Assembly: GCA_004297645.1 (NCBI GenBank)
Contig: SCUG01000047.1
Span: forward strand, 1-6,192
Direction: 5' to 3'
DNA: 6,192 bases
Source: Saprospiraceae bacterium
GTDB taxonomy: Bacteria; Bacteroidota; Bacteroidia; Chitinophagales; Saprospiraceae
Below the pieces are notes generated by a model. It did no database searches and had not been told where the DNA came from. It saw only the letters and a list, made by a program, of their open reading frames with translations. Positions 1-5,501 of this stretch are shown here, in pieces. Both the position numbers and the translations under genes were made by a program. How positions within the stretch are numbered: the first letter of the stretch is position 1; each line of letters starts with the position of its first letter.

Positions 1-281
1 GTTATCTCATCTGTTTTTTTTGTCAGGGCTATTTGCTGCTCCTCGAACGCCAGCTTCAGTTGCCGGTTCTTGTCATTCTCTTTTTCTAAAAGAAGGGAAA
101 TCCTCTTAACTTTTTTATGCTGAAAATAAAGCGTGGCGAGTAAGCCTGCCAGGCTGGCTATCAGAATAAGGAAATAAAATTCGAAACCGCCGTCAATACT
201 TTGCTGTTTGGCAGGGTTGGTTTGGGCAATAGTAAAGCCCGGCAATACAAATGACAGTAGGGTGATAATTGAAATTCTCAT
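1..281 (-). CDS. N-terminal part of a membrane-anchored coiled-coil protein (possible sensor or regulator), cut by the left edge
   Basis: I translated this by eye on the minus strand. It starts at the ATG complementary to 279-281 and stays open for 93 codons to the window edge. An in-frame stop at 303-305 just upstream supports this start. Residues 1-20 look like a Sec signal peptide (MRISIITLLSFVLPGFTIA, then Q). A short polar linker follows, then a hydrophobic segment at about 33-53 (FYFLILIASLAGLLATLYF) followed by basic residues (HKKVKR). From about 56 onwards the sequence is charged and heptad-like (LLLEKENDKNRQLKLAFEEQ), suggesting a coiled coil on the cytoplasmic side. In Bacteroidota this order often leads into a histidine kinase, a LuxR-type HTH or another signalling output domain, but that domain is outside the window, so the function is not known. 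No convincing promoter or Shine-Dalgarno was found. Confidence 0.72.
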   Translation of the reverse strand, partial: MRISIITLLSFVLPGFTIAQTNPAKQQSIDGGFEFYFLILIASLAGLLATLYFQHKKVKRISLLLEKENDKNRQLKLAFEEQQIALTKKTDEI

Positions 282-435
282 GAGGTGGGGATGTAAATAA
301 GGTTAAGTTTCTCGAATAAAACCGAGCGTTACAAAATCAATGCCGGAGGGCTTTTCCCCTCACCTGCCTGTGAGAATATGTTGTTAATGCTGTGAGTGCT
401 GGTTACAATATCATCGCAAGGCATAATGATAATTC

Positions 436-507
436 AACGCAAGGGCGCAAAGACGCAAAGACGCCAGGAGCATCGAGGTTTTCTTTGCGTCCTCGCGTCT
501 TTGCGTT
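436..507. repeat. Imperfect inverted repeat made of 8-bp units
   Basis: The left arm (436-460) and right arm (483-507) are 25 bp each and complementary at 21 of 25 positions, around a 22-bp spacer. Two of the four mismatches become G-U pairs in a plus-strand transcript and the other two become G-U pairs in a minus-strand transcript, so either strand could fold. Both arms are built from near-repeats of the unit gcaaagac: the left side reads acgcaagg, gcgcaaag, acgcaaag, acgccagg, and the right side ctttgcgt, cctcgcgt, ctttgcgt. Similar 'aacgcaaagacgcaaag' palindromes are, as I recall, dispersed intergenic repeats in some Bacteroidota genomes. That this one is such a repeat is an inference. Confidence 0.8.
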
Positions 508-639
508 AAATCACTGTCAGCCGGTTTTCATCCCTGCGATTTGGATGTATGACGCTTTGGGCGTTTAAAATACCCGCCGGTTTGATAAAAAATCAATTTT
601 AAATCAGCCTTGCATGACTGTATTTTCTAAACATGAGAT

Positions 640-688
640 AAAACGAGTGATTGGATATTTTGCCTGTTATTGAAACTATCCTCGTTTT
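640..688 (-). terminator. Weak candidate terminator after the asparaginase gene
   Basis: An 8-bp perfect stem (aaaacgag at 640-647, ctcgtttt at 681-688) encloses a 33-nt loop, with a possible inner GATA/TATC pairing. On the minus strand the distal arm ends in four T residues. It lies 17 bp past the asparaginase stop codon. The loop is long and the T run short, so this is only a weak candidate. Confidence 0.22.
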
Positions 689-705
689 GGCGACGATATT
701 GCTGG

Positions 706-1752
706 TTAGTCTTTGTATATTTTCACCTCACGAATACCCGGCTTGGCATAGCCCCGGTACATGCCCTCGGAATTGAAGACCATTGCAATGTTTCCTTTGG
801 CATCGAGAGCGATGAGTCCACCTTCCCCACCTTTTTCCACCAATTTTTTATTCACCACAAAATCGGCTGCTACTTGCAAAGGTTCTTTTAAATAGGCCAT
901 GCGAGCAGCAACATCGGCAGCGACGGTGTAGCGTATAAAAAACTCTCCGTGGCCGGTACAAGAGACGGCGCAGGTGGCATTATCAGCGTATGTACCGGCG
1001 CCAATGATGGGTGAGTCGCCGATACGGCCCCAGCGCTTATTGGTCATGCCGCCGGTGGAAGTACCGGCAGCGATATTACCGTTCTGGTCGAGTGCTACAC
1101 AACCCACTGTTCCGAACTTCGAGTCCGTGGGGTCTTTTATTATCTGGCCGGTTTTGTTGCCTTCTTCAGCTCTGATTTTTTCAATGGCTTCCCACTGGCG
1201 CTCCGTAAAAAAATAGGAATTGGGCACTGTGTCAAGCCCTTCCTCAATGGCAAACCGATCGGCACCGCCGCCGCTGAGCAGCACGTGCGGGGAATCTTCC
1301 ATCACCTTCACTGCGGCAGAGATGGGGTTCTTGATAATCTTCACTCCGGCAACGGCTCCCGCATTTTGGGTGGCACCATCCATGATGGAGGCGTCCAATT
1401 CATTGGTGCCAGCATTTGTAAAAACTGCTCCCTTGCCAGCGTTGAAAAGCGGCGAATCTTCCATGTAATTGATGGTCTTTTCGACGGCTTGCAGGGCCGT
1501 GCCTCCATTTTTCAAAATCTCTTCCCCAATGTGGAGGGCAGCATTGAGGGCATTGGTATAGGCCGCTTCTTTTTCAGGCGACATATTGGCTTTGAGAATG
1601 GTGCCTGCCCCGCCGTGTATTACAATGGTATAGAGCGGGCGAGCATCTGATTTGCTTTTTGCATTCACGGGTTTGGTGGAATGATTGTCGCTACAATTGA
1701 AGGCAAAGAAAATAAGAACTGAACAATAGAATGGAATAGCCAAGGATTTCAT
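706..1752 (-). CDS. iaaA: Exported isoaspartyl peptidase / L-asparaginase (N-terminal nucleophile hydrolase)
   Basis: This enzyme family hydrolyses isoaspartyl dipeptides and L-asparagine. The precursor cuts itself just before a threonine, which becomes the nucleophile. Numbering from the start chosen here (348 aa), visible family motifs are HGGAG at 46-50, the self-cleavage site FGT|VG with Thr215 as nucleophile, GTSTGGMTNK at 230-239, GRIGDSPIIGAGTYA at 242-256 (substrate carboxylate binding) and CTGHGE at 265-270. The reading frame extends 15 codons further upstream to an ATG at 1797. I prefer the ATG at 1752 because residues 1-20 then form a clean signal peptide ending in FAFNC, a loose lipobox with Cys20 followed by polar residues. 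The protein is therefore probably a lipoprotein or periplasmic. Length past the signal is normal for the family. It is divergent from proC and seems to be a single-gene unit. The symbol is by analogy with the E. coli enzyme. Confidence 0.93.
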   Translation of the reverse strand: MKSLAIPFYCSVLIFFAFNCSDNHSTKPVNAKSKSDARPLYTIVIHGGAGTILKANMSPEKEAAYTNALNAALHIGEEILKNGGTALQAVEKTINYMEDSPLFNAGKGAVFTNAGTNELDASIMDGATQNAGAVAGVKIIKNPISAAVKVMEDSPHVLLSGGGADRFAIEEGLDTVPNSYFFTERQWEAIEKIRAEEGNKTGQIIKDPTDSKFGTVGCVALDQNGNIAAGTSTGGMTNKRWGRIGDSPIIGAGTYADNATCAVSCTGHGEFFIRYTVAADVAARMAYLKEPLQVAADFVVNKKLVEKGGEGGLIALDAKGNIAMVFNSEGMYRGYAKPGIREVKIYKD

Positions 1753-1893
1753 AGAAAGAAAATTTAAGAAATTGAGTGATGGTAAAACCTCCGGCACAGT
1801 TTGCCGTAATAGTTGTCCTAAGGTAGCAATTCCCTATAAAATCCCCGGCTCATTTTTTGGGAGAGGGTGTGTTTCTATCAAAAATCAGTTTTC

Positions 1894-2694
1894 ATGAAAA
1901 TCCTCATCATCGGCGGTGGCAACATGGGTATGACTTATGCCCATAGCTTTTTGCGCTCCCACATTACCAGCCAACAGGGGTTGATGGTTCTGGAGCGCTC
2001 TCCGGAAAAATCGGCAGCTCTCGCAAAAGACGGGACGTTCAACGTTTGCGTGAATCCGGAGGAGTGTATCGCAAAAGCAGACTTGCTAATCCTGGCGGTA
2101 AAACCACAAGATGCGCCGGCGCTGTTCACGCGTATTCGTCCGATGTTGGACCCTCAACAGGTAATCCTTTCCATCATGGCGGGGGTCAGAATGCAAAGCA
2201 TCGCACAGGGGTTGGGCATCACCAAAATAATACGCGCCATGCCCAACCTGCCGGCACAGGTAGGCATGGGCATGACGGCGTTCACCTCCACAGAAGAGGT
2301 GACCCGCATCGAGCTGGTCATGGTGCAAAACCTCATCAACACCACCGGCAAAAGCATCTACGTGGAGGACGAGAAATACATAGACGCTGCCACTGCTATT
2401 TCGGGCAGCGGCCCGGCATACGTCTGGTTTTTTATGAATGCCCTGATTCAGGCAGGTCTCGATATGGGGTTCAGCGAGACAGAGGCCGAATTGCTCGTTA
2501 GCCAGACTTTCAAAGGGGCCATTGACCTTTTCCGGCAGGAAAATTTCACCTGCGGTGAATGGATTCAAAAGGTCGCTTCGAAGGGCGGAACGACGGAAGC
2601 GGCACTCGCCTCCTTTTCCGCCGCCTCACTGCATCAGGCTATCATAACCGGCGCCGAAGCGGCGTTGAAAAGAGCCGTTGAACTGGGGAGTTGA
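1894..2694 (+). CDS. proC: Pyrroline-5-carboxylate reductase
   Basis: ProC carries out the last step of proline synthesis, reducing 1-pyrroline-5-carboxylate to L-proline with NAD(P)H in the cytosol. The product is 266 aa, normal for the family. The N-terminal Rossmann fold shows IIGGGNMG (5-12), the nucleotide-pocket AVKPQ (68-72) and RAMPNLPAQVGMG (114-126). The C-terminal helical dimerisation and substrate domain carries AISGSGPAYVWFFMNAL (168-184) and the signature ASKGGTTEAAL (228-238). The open frame begins upstream at a GTG (1867), but the ATG at 1894 puts the first beta strand (MKILIIGGG) at the very N-terminus, as in other ProC proteins, so it is the better start. No Shine-Dalgarno is visible, as is usual in Bacteroidota. 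The start codon sits inside a small palindrome, TTTTCATGAAAA. The next gene follows on the same strand after 102 bp and may be co-transcribed. Confidence 0.96.
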   Translation: MKILIIGGGNMGMTYAHSFLRSHITSQQGLMVLERSPEKSAALAKDGTFNVCVNPEECIAKADLLILAVKPQDAPALFTRIRPMLDPQQVILSIMAGVRMQSIAQGLGITKIIRAMPNLPAQVGMGMTAFTSTEEVTRIELVMVQNLINTTGKSIYVEDEKYIDAATAISGSGPAYVWFFMNALIQAGLDMGFSETEAELLVSQTFKGAIDLFRQENFTCGEWIQKVASKGGTTEAALASFSAASLHQAIITGAEAALKRAVELGS

Positions 2695-2796
2695 GTTTTT
2701 CCCAAAATTATACAGGAGGTTCGGCGGAAAGTCAGTTTCTTTGTTCTTGAAAAAACAAAACCTTCTCCCCACTGTTAGGCAGTCAAATCTTGTAAA

Positions 2797-3234
2797 ATGG
2801 CTATTTCAAAAACTGCAAATCTTATCATTTACCGGATCCGTGAAAAGGGTCTGGAAGTTTTCTTGGTGCACCGCGATAAAGAGACAGGCAAATGGGAACT
2901 GCCACATCGCGAAGTTGGCGAAGCCAAAGCAATCACGCTGAGTGAAGGAGAGGCTTATATCGCCCTCGACCCTGTACACAAAGAAGATGGCGATTTGGAG
3001 GAAGCCTTCGCTGTGGAAGGCGACTGGCACGACATCCCCTCGCTGAAATCCTTGATACTTGGGGACGTCAGGTTTGTCAAAGACCAAATCATTCAAATGA
3101 TTCCAGACGTGATGGAAAAGGGCACCTTTGTCGCCGTCAAGGAAGCTTTCAAGCGGGTGCTCCCCCACCAGTATGAAATGCTGAAAGAATTGAAAGACAT
3201 ACTGACAGACCGCAATTCCGTGAAAAATATTTGA
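2797..3234 (+). CDS. Nudix-like small protein lacking the Nudix box
   Basis: This is a 145-aa cytosolic protein with no signal peptide or membrane segment. The N-terminal half resembles the start of a Nudix hydrolase domain: NLIIYRIREKGLEVFLVHRD (8-27) matches the first strands, and GKWELPHREVGE (31-42) matches the 'W-x-LP' entry to the Nudix loop. The catalytic box (G-x5-E-x7-REUxEExGU) should follow, but the sequence instead runs through AITLSEGEAYIALDPVHKEDGD and contains no REUxEE match. The C-terminal half is mixed and ends in a charged helix (FVAVKEAFKRVLPHQYEMLKELKDIL, written here in two parts: FVAVKEAFKRVLP at 111-123 and HQYEMLKELKDIL at 124-136). It is therefore probably not an active Nudix hydrolase; a binding or structural role is possible. 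The fold assignment is inference from short similarity. The ATG follows TGTAAA, a common Bacteroidota start context. It lies between proC and a strong terminator. Confidence 0.8.
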   Translation: MAISKTANLIIYRIREKGLEVFLVHRDKETGKWELPHREVGEAKAITLSEGEAYIALDPVHKEDGDLEEAFAVEGDWHDIPSLKSLILGDVRFVKDQIIQMIPDVMEKGTFVAVKEAFKRVLPHQYEMLKELKDILTDRNSVKNI

Positions 3235-3256
3235 AGAAAATAATCCGATGAATCAG

Positions 3257-3291
3257 GCCCGGCAGCGTTGCTCGCCGGGCTTTCCTTTTTT
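3257..3291 (+). terminator. Intrinsic terminator after the proC / Nudix-like unit
   Basis: A GC-rich stem pairs gcccggc (3257-3263) with gccgggc (3274-3280). It extends inward by agc/gct (3264-3266 with 3270-3272) around a GTT loop, with one bulged C at 3273. A T-rich tail follows directly (tttcc then six T, 3281-3291). It lies 22 bp after the stop of the Nudix-like gene and ends the unit before purC. Confidence 0.85.
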
Positions 3292-3360
3292 CGCCGCAAG
3301 GGTCTCGTAAAACATTTTGAAAAAAAACTTTCAGAAGGGGAAAAAAGAACCCGGCAAAGG

Positions 3361-3368
3361 TACTTTTG
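3361..3368 (+). promoter_or_regulatory. Bacteroidota -7 promoter element for purC
   Basis: TACTTTTG matches the TAnnTTTG consensus of the primary sigma factor of Bacteroidota exactly. It is placed 16 bp before the purC start codon, so the transcript would have a very short leader. No TTTG-like -33 element lies at the usual distance; the nearest, at 3316-3319, is too far away. The call rests on the -7 box and on its position just after a terminator. Confidence 0.55.
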
Positions 3369-3384
3369 CGAAAACATTCTCACC

Positions 3385-4344
3385 ATGTCAATCGAAGAAA
3401 CCAAAGCTGTCAGCAGCACCGATTTTCATTTTCCCGGCCAGACCGCCGTGTACCACGGAAAAGTGCGCGATGTGTACACCATTGGCAACTTGCTCGTGAT
3501 GGTAGCCACCGACCGTATTTCTGCGTTCGACTATATTCTCCCGAAACCCATACCGTACAAAGGGCAGGTACTTACGCAAATCGCCACCTATTTTCTGGAA
3601 GCCACGCGTGACATTTGCCCCAACTGGCTGCTGGCCACCCCCGACCCATCGGTAGCTGTGGGCCATTGCTGCGAACCTTTTCCCATTGAAATGGTGGTGC
3701 GGGGCTACCTCACAGGCCATGCCTGGCGGGTGTATAAGTCAGGGGGGCGCACTCTTTGCGGCGTGCCGCTGCCAGAAGGCATGAAAGAACACGACAAGTT
3801 CTCCCGACCCATCATCACCCCAGCCACTAAAGCGGAGGAAGGGCACGATGAAGATATTTCGAGGGAAGACATCATCGCCAGAGGCATCGTCAGTGCAGAC
3901 GATTATGTCCAGCTCGAAAAGTATGCCCTAGCTTTGTTCGAGCGCGGCACCCAAATGGCCGCGGAGCGAGGCCTCATTCTCGTAGATACGAAATACGAGT
4001 TTGGGAAAAAGGATGGCGTCATCCACCTAATCGACGAGATACATACCCCCGACAGTTCCCGTTATTTTTACCTCGACGGATACGCCGGACGGCAGCAAAG
4101 GGGGGAACCGCAGAAACAACTCTCCAAAGAATTTGTGCGGGAATGGCTCATGTACCACGGATTTCAAGGCCTCGAAAACCAGTTCATGCCGGTGATGCCG
4201 GAAGTTTTTGTACAGGAAGTCTCCGAGCGCTATATCGAACTGTATGAAAAACTGACAGGCCGAGCCTTCGAACGCACCGACACGAGCAGCCTCCTTCAGC
4301 GCATCGAGAAAAATGTGTTGCAGTACCTTGAGAGCAGGAAATAG
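3385..4344 (+). CDS. purC: Phosphoribosylaminoimidazole-succinocarboxamide synthase (SAICAR synthase)
   Basis: PurC joins aspartate to carboxyaminoimidazole ribotide using ATP, giving SAICAR in de novo purine synthesis in the cytosol. From the ATG at 3385 the product is 319 aa, which fits the longer SAICAR synthase type (about 300 aa) rather than the shorter type of about 240 aa. Motifs in order are the ATP-binding GKVRDVY (25-31), TDRISAFD (42-49), MVVRGYLTGHAW (103-114), ITPATKAEEGHDEDIS (144-159), LVDTKYEFG (199-207) and the metal/substrate segment LIDEIHTPDSSRYF (215-228). The frame is open 117 bp further upstream, to within the preceding terminator, but that extension encodes nothing like the family, and the -7 box at 3361 lies inside it, so the later ATG is chosen. 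It appears to be a single-gene unit, convergent with the yhhQ-type gene. Confidence 0.96.
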   Translation: MSIEETKAVSSTDFHFPGQTAVYHGKVRDVYTIGNLLVMVATDRISAFDYILPKPIPYKGQVLTQIATYFLEATRDICPNWLLATPDPSVAVGHCCEPFPIEMVVRGYLTGHAWRVYKSGGRTLCGVPLPEGMKEHDKFSRPIITPATKAEEGHDEDISREDIIARGIVSADDYVQLEKYALALFERGTQMAAERGLILVDTKYEFGKKDGVIHLIDEIHTPDSSRYFYLDGYAGRQQRGEPQKQLSKEFVREWLMYHGFQGLENQFMPVMPEVFVQEVSERYIELYEKLTGRAFERTDTSSLLQRIEKNVLQYLESRK

Positions 4345-4369
4345 CTCCCAGCCAAAAAGCATGTCAGAA

Positions 4370-4389
4370 ACTTGCCCTTGTGGGCAAGT
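4370..4389. terminator. Small hairpin after purC
   Basis: A perfect 8-bp stem (acttgccc at 4370-4377, gggcaagt at 4382-4389) closes a TTGT loop, 25 bp after the purC stop. Only a short A/T-poor tail follows on the plus strand, so termination by it alone is uncertain. It may act together with the palindrome at 4412-4447. Confidence 0.45.
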
Positions 4390-4411
4390 CAAAAGCGTTG
4401 GGAAAGCTCTT

Positions 4412-4447
4412 AGTGATGGGGTGACTTCGCGAAGTCACCCCATCACT
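4412..4447. terminator. Perfect 36-bp palindrome, probable bidirectional terminator
   Basis: Two 18-bp arms (agtgatggggtgacttcg at 4412-4429 and its exact reverse complement at 4430-4447) meet with no spacer. A folded transcript would have a long perfect stem with a few unpaired bases at the centre (around cttcgcgaag). The palindrome sits midway between the convergent purC and yhhQ-type stop codons, the expected place for a terminator serving both strands. No long T tract follows on either strand, so termination is inferred from position and stem strength. Confidence 0.65.
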
Positions 4448-4481
4448 TTCACCCGCTTTAACACGGCATCCTGATTTTGAT

Positions 4482-5264
4482 TTAATCTGCACGCTCACCA
4501 CCCCGCGCTTCCGTCCTTAATTGGAGGGAAAGCGCCTCACCGAGGTACAAATCTATCAGAAAATGAGCGCCATATATGGCCGGTGTCAGCACGATGGCCA
4601 CGATGAATTTATAGGCATAGTTGACGGTGCCGATGGCCAGAAACAGGCTGATAGACCACTTTTGAGGGCCAAGCACAAAGGCGATGTACAGCACCACAAA
4701 ACTGTCGATGAATTGGGAAATGAGCGTGGAGCCGGTCGCCCGAAGCCACAAGTGTTTGTCGCCGGTGAGCACCCTCATTTTATGAAAAGAAACGGCGTCG
4801 ATGAGTTGGCCGAGCAGGAACGCCACTAACGAACCCATGATTATCCACATACCCTGTCCGAAAATTTGCGAAAAGGCCGCCTGCATGTCCGGCACGCCTT
4901 TGCCAGCAAAAGTGGTGACCCACCATCCGGCGGGGTCGAGGCGAATGGCTCCGAACACCATAGCGAAAGCATAAGTAATGAGCGCCGCAGTAAGCCACGA
5001 CAAAATGCGCACGGCTTTCTTACCAAAATACTCATTGATTAAATCTGTCATCACGAAAACCACAGGCCAAAGCAGTACCCCCGCTGTCAGCATGAGCGAA
5101 CCAGATTGGCCAAACAGGTTCCACTCCAAAGGGCGGAAGCCAAGGGTGGGTTCGAGGGCAAAAATTTTCACACCGATAAACTCCGCCACTAAGGCATTGG
5201 TGACGAAAAAACCAACCAGAACGACAAATAAGAAAGTGGCTTTGTTGGACAGGATGTTCTTCAT
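4482..5264 (-). CDS. yhhQ: YhhQ-family (DUF165) queuosine precursor transporter, inner membrane
   Basis: Members of this family import queuine precursors (preQ0/preQ1 in E. coli YhhQ) for tRNA queuosine. From the ATG at 5264 the product is 260 aa, typical for Bacteroidota members. About six membrane segments are visible, near residues 11-33, 57-75, 84-106, 136-157, 180-198 and 205-238. Family features are TDLINEYFGKKAVR (73-86) after the second segment, GQLIDAVSFHKMR (152-164), STLISQFIDSFVVLYIAF (179-196) and NYAYKFIVAIVLTPAIY (215-231). The tail is hydrophilic (RTEARGGERAD). Earlier in-frame ATG codons at 5330 and 5351 exist; I prefer 5264 because MKNILSNKATFLFVVLVGFF is the usual start of relatives and the extension looks unrelated. 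No preQ1 riboswitch was recognised upstream. Which precursor it carries cannot be told from sequence. Confidence 0.9.
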   Translation of the reverse strand: MKNILSNKATFLFVVLVGFFVTNALVAEFIGVKIFALEPTLGFRPLEWNLFGQSGSLMLTAGVLLWPVVFVMTDLINEYFGKKAVRILSWLTAALITYAFAMVFGAIRLDPAGWWVTTFAGKGVPDMQAAFSQIFGQGMWIIMGSLVAFLLGQLIDAVSFHKMRVLTGDKHLWLRATGSTLISQFIDSFVVLYIAFVLGPQKWSISLFLAIGTVNYAYKFIVAIVLTPAIYGAHFLIDLYLGEALSLQLRTEARGGERAD

Positions 5265-5383
5265 GCGAGGTAGTTTGTATCGAAAAACAAAGCAAACAAT
5301 TTTTTGAAAACCAGCCACAAAAGTTTTCATTATTACAACGACAGCAGCCAAAAGTCAACTGCTTCGATAATTGTGGGAAATGC

Positions 5384-5413
5384 ATTGTATCCTGCTCCTT
5401 TGTGTTAACTTTG
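5384..5413 (+). promoter_or_regulatory. Bacteroidota-type promoter for the secreted Ig/PKD protein gene
   Basis: The -7 box TAACTTTG (5406-5413) matches TAnnTTTG exactly. An ATTG at 5384-5387 serves as the -33 element (consensus TTTG/TTG) with an 18-bp spacer, within the normal range. Transcription would begin near 5418-5420, leaving a leader of about 80 nt before the ATG at 5502. It faces away from the divergent transporter gene. Confidence 0.6.
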
Positions 5414-5501
5414 TTGCCATTCACACCTTGCACACCCTGCCTGATTTGAAGCCGGCCCATTTTCTCCGGTCAATTTTTCATTCATCAAATCCAGTTTCAA
5501 C

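Larger units (their letters stand above)
282..705. other. Gene-free intergenic stretch
   Basis: This stretch separates the start of the left-edge gene from the stop of the asparaginase gene, both on the minus strand. I see no plausible coding sequence: open frames here are short and lack family resemblance. It holds one clear structure, the 8-bp-periodic inverted repeat at 436-507, and one weak candidate terminator at 640-688. The rest is AT-rich and shows no tRNA, rRNA or recognisable riboswitch. Any promoter for the left-edge gene would lie in its left part, but no good TTTG/TAnnTTTG pair was found. Confidence 0.6.

Noticed and set aside
670..1650. Plus-strand open frames at 670-891, 974-1216, 1220-1468 and 1285-1650
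   Set aside because: All but the first 36 bp lie antisense to the isoaspartyl peptidase gene, which has full family motifs; their translations show no family resemblance.
1856..1883. Possible promoter for proC (TTTG at 1856-1859, TATCAAAA at 1876-1883)
   Set aside because: Only the TA of the -7 box matches and the spacer is 16 bp, so it is not better than chance in AT-rich DNA.
1935..2568. Frames on both strands inside proC (1935-2129, 2046-2501, 2086-2568, 2154-2357)
   Set aside because: They are shadows of proC; composition is odd (long His/Arg-rich runs) and no domain is recognisable.
2678..2941. Plus-strand frame of 87 codons bridging proC and the Nudix-like gene
   Set aside because: It overlaps the start of the Nudix-like gene in another frame, and its translation resembles nothing; the second half is an out-of-frame reading of that gene.
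5265..5400. preQ1 riboswitch or a clear promoter upstream of the yhhQ-type gene
   Set aside because: I searched the minus strand for a short preQ1-I-like hairpin with an A-rich tail and for a TTTG/TAnnTTTG pair; only partial matches such as AACTTTTG with wrong spacing were present.
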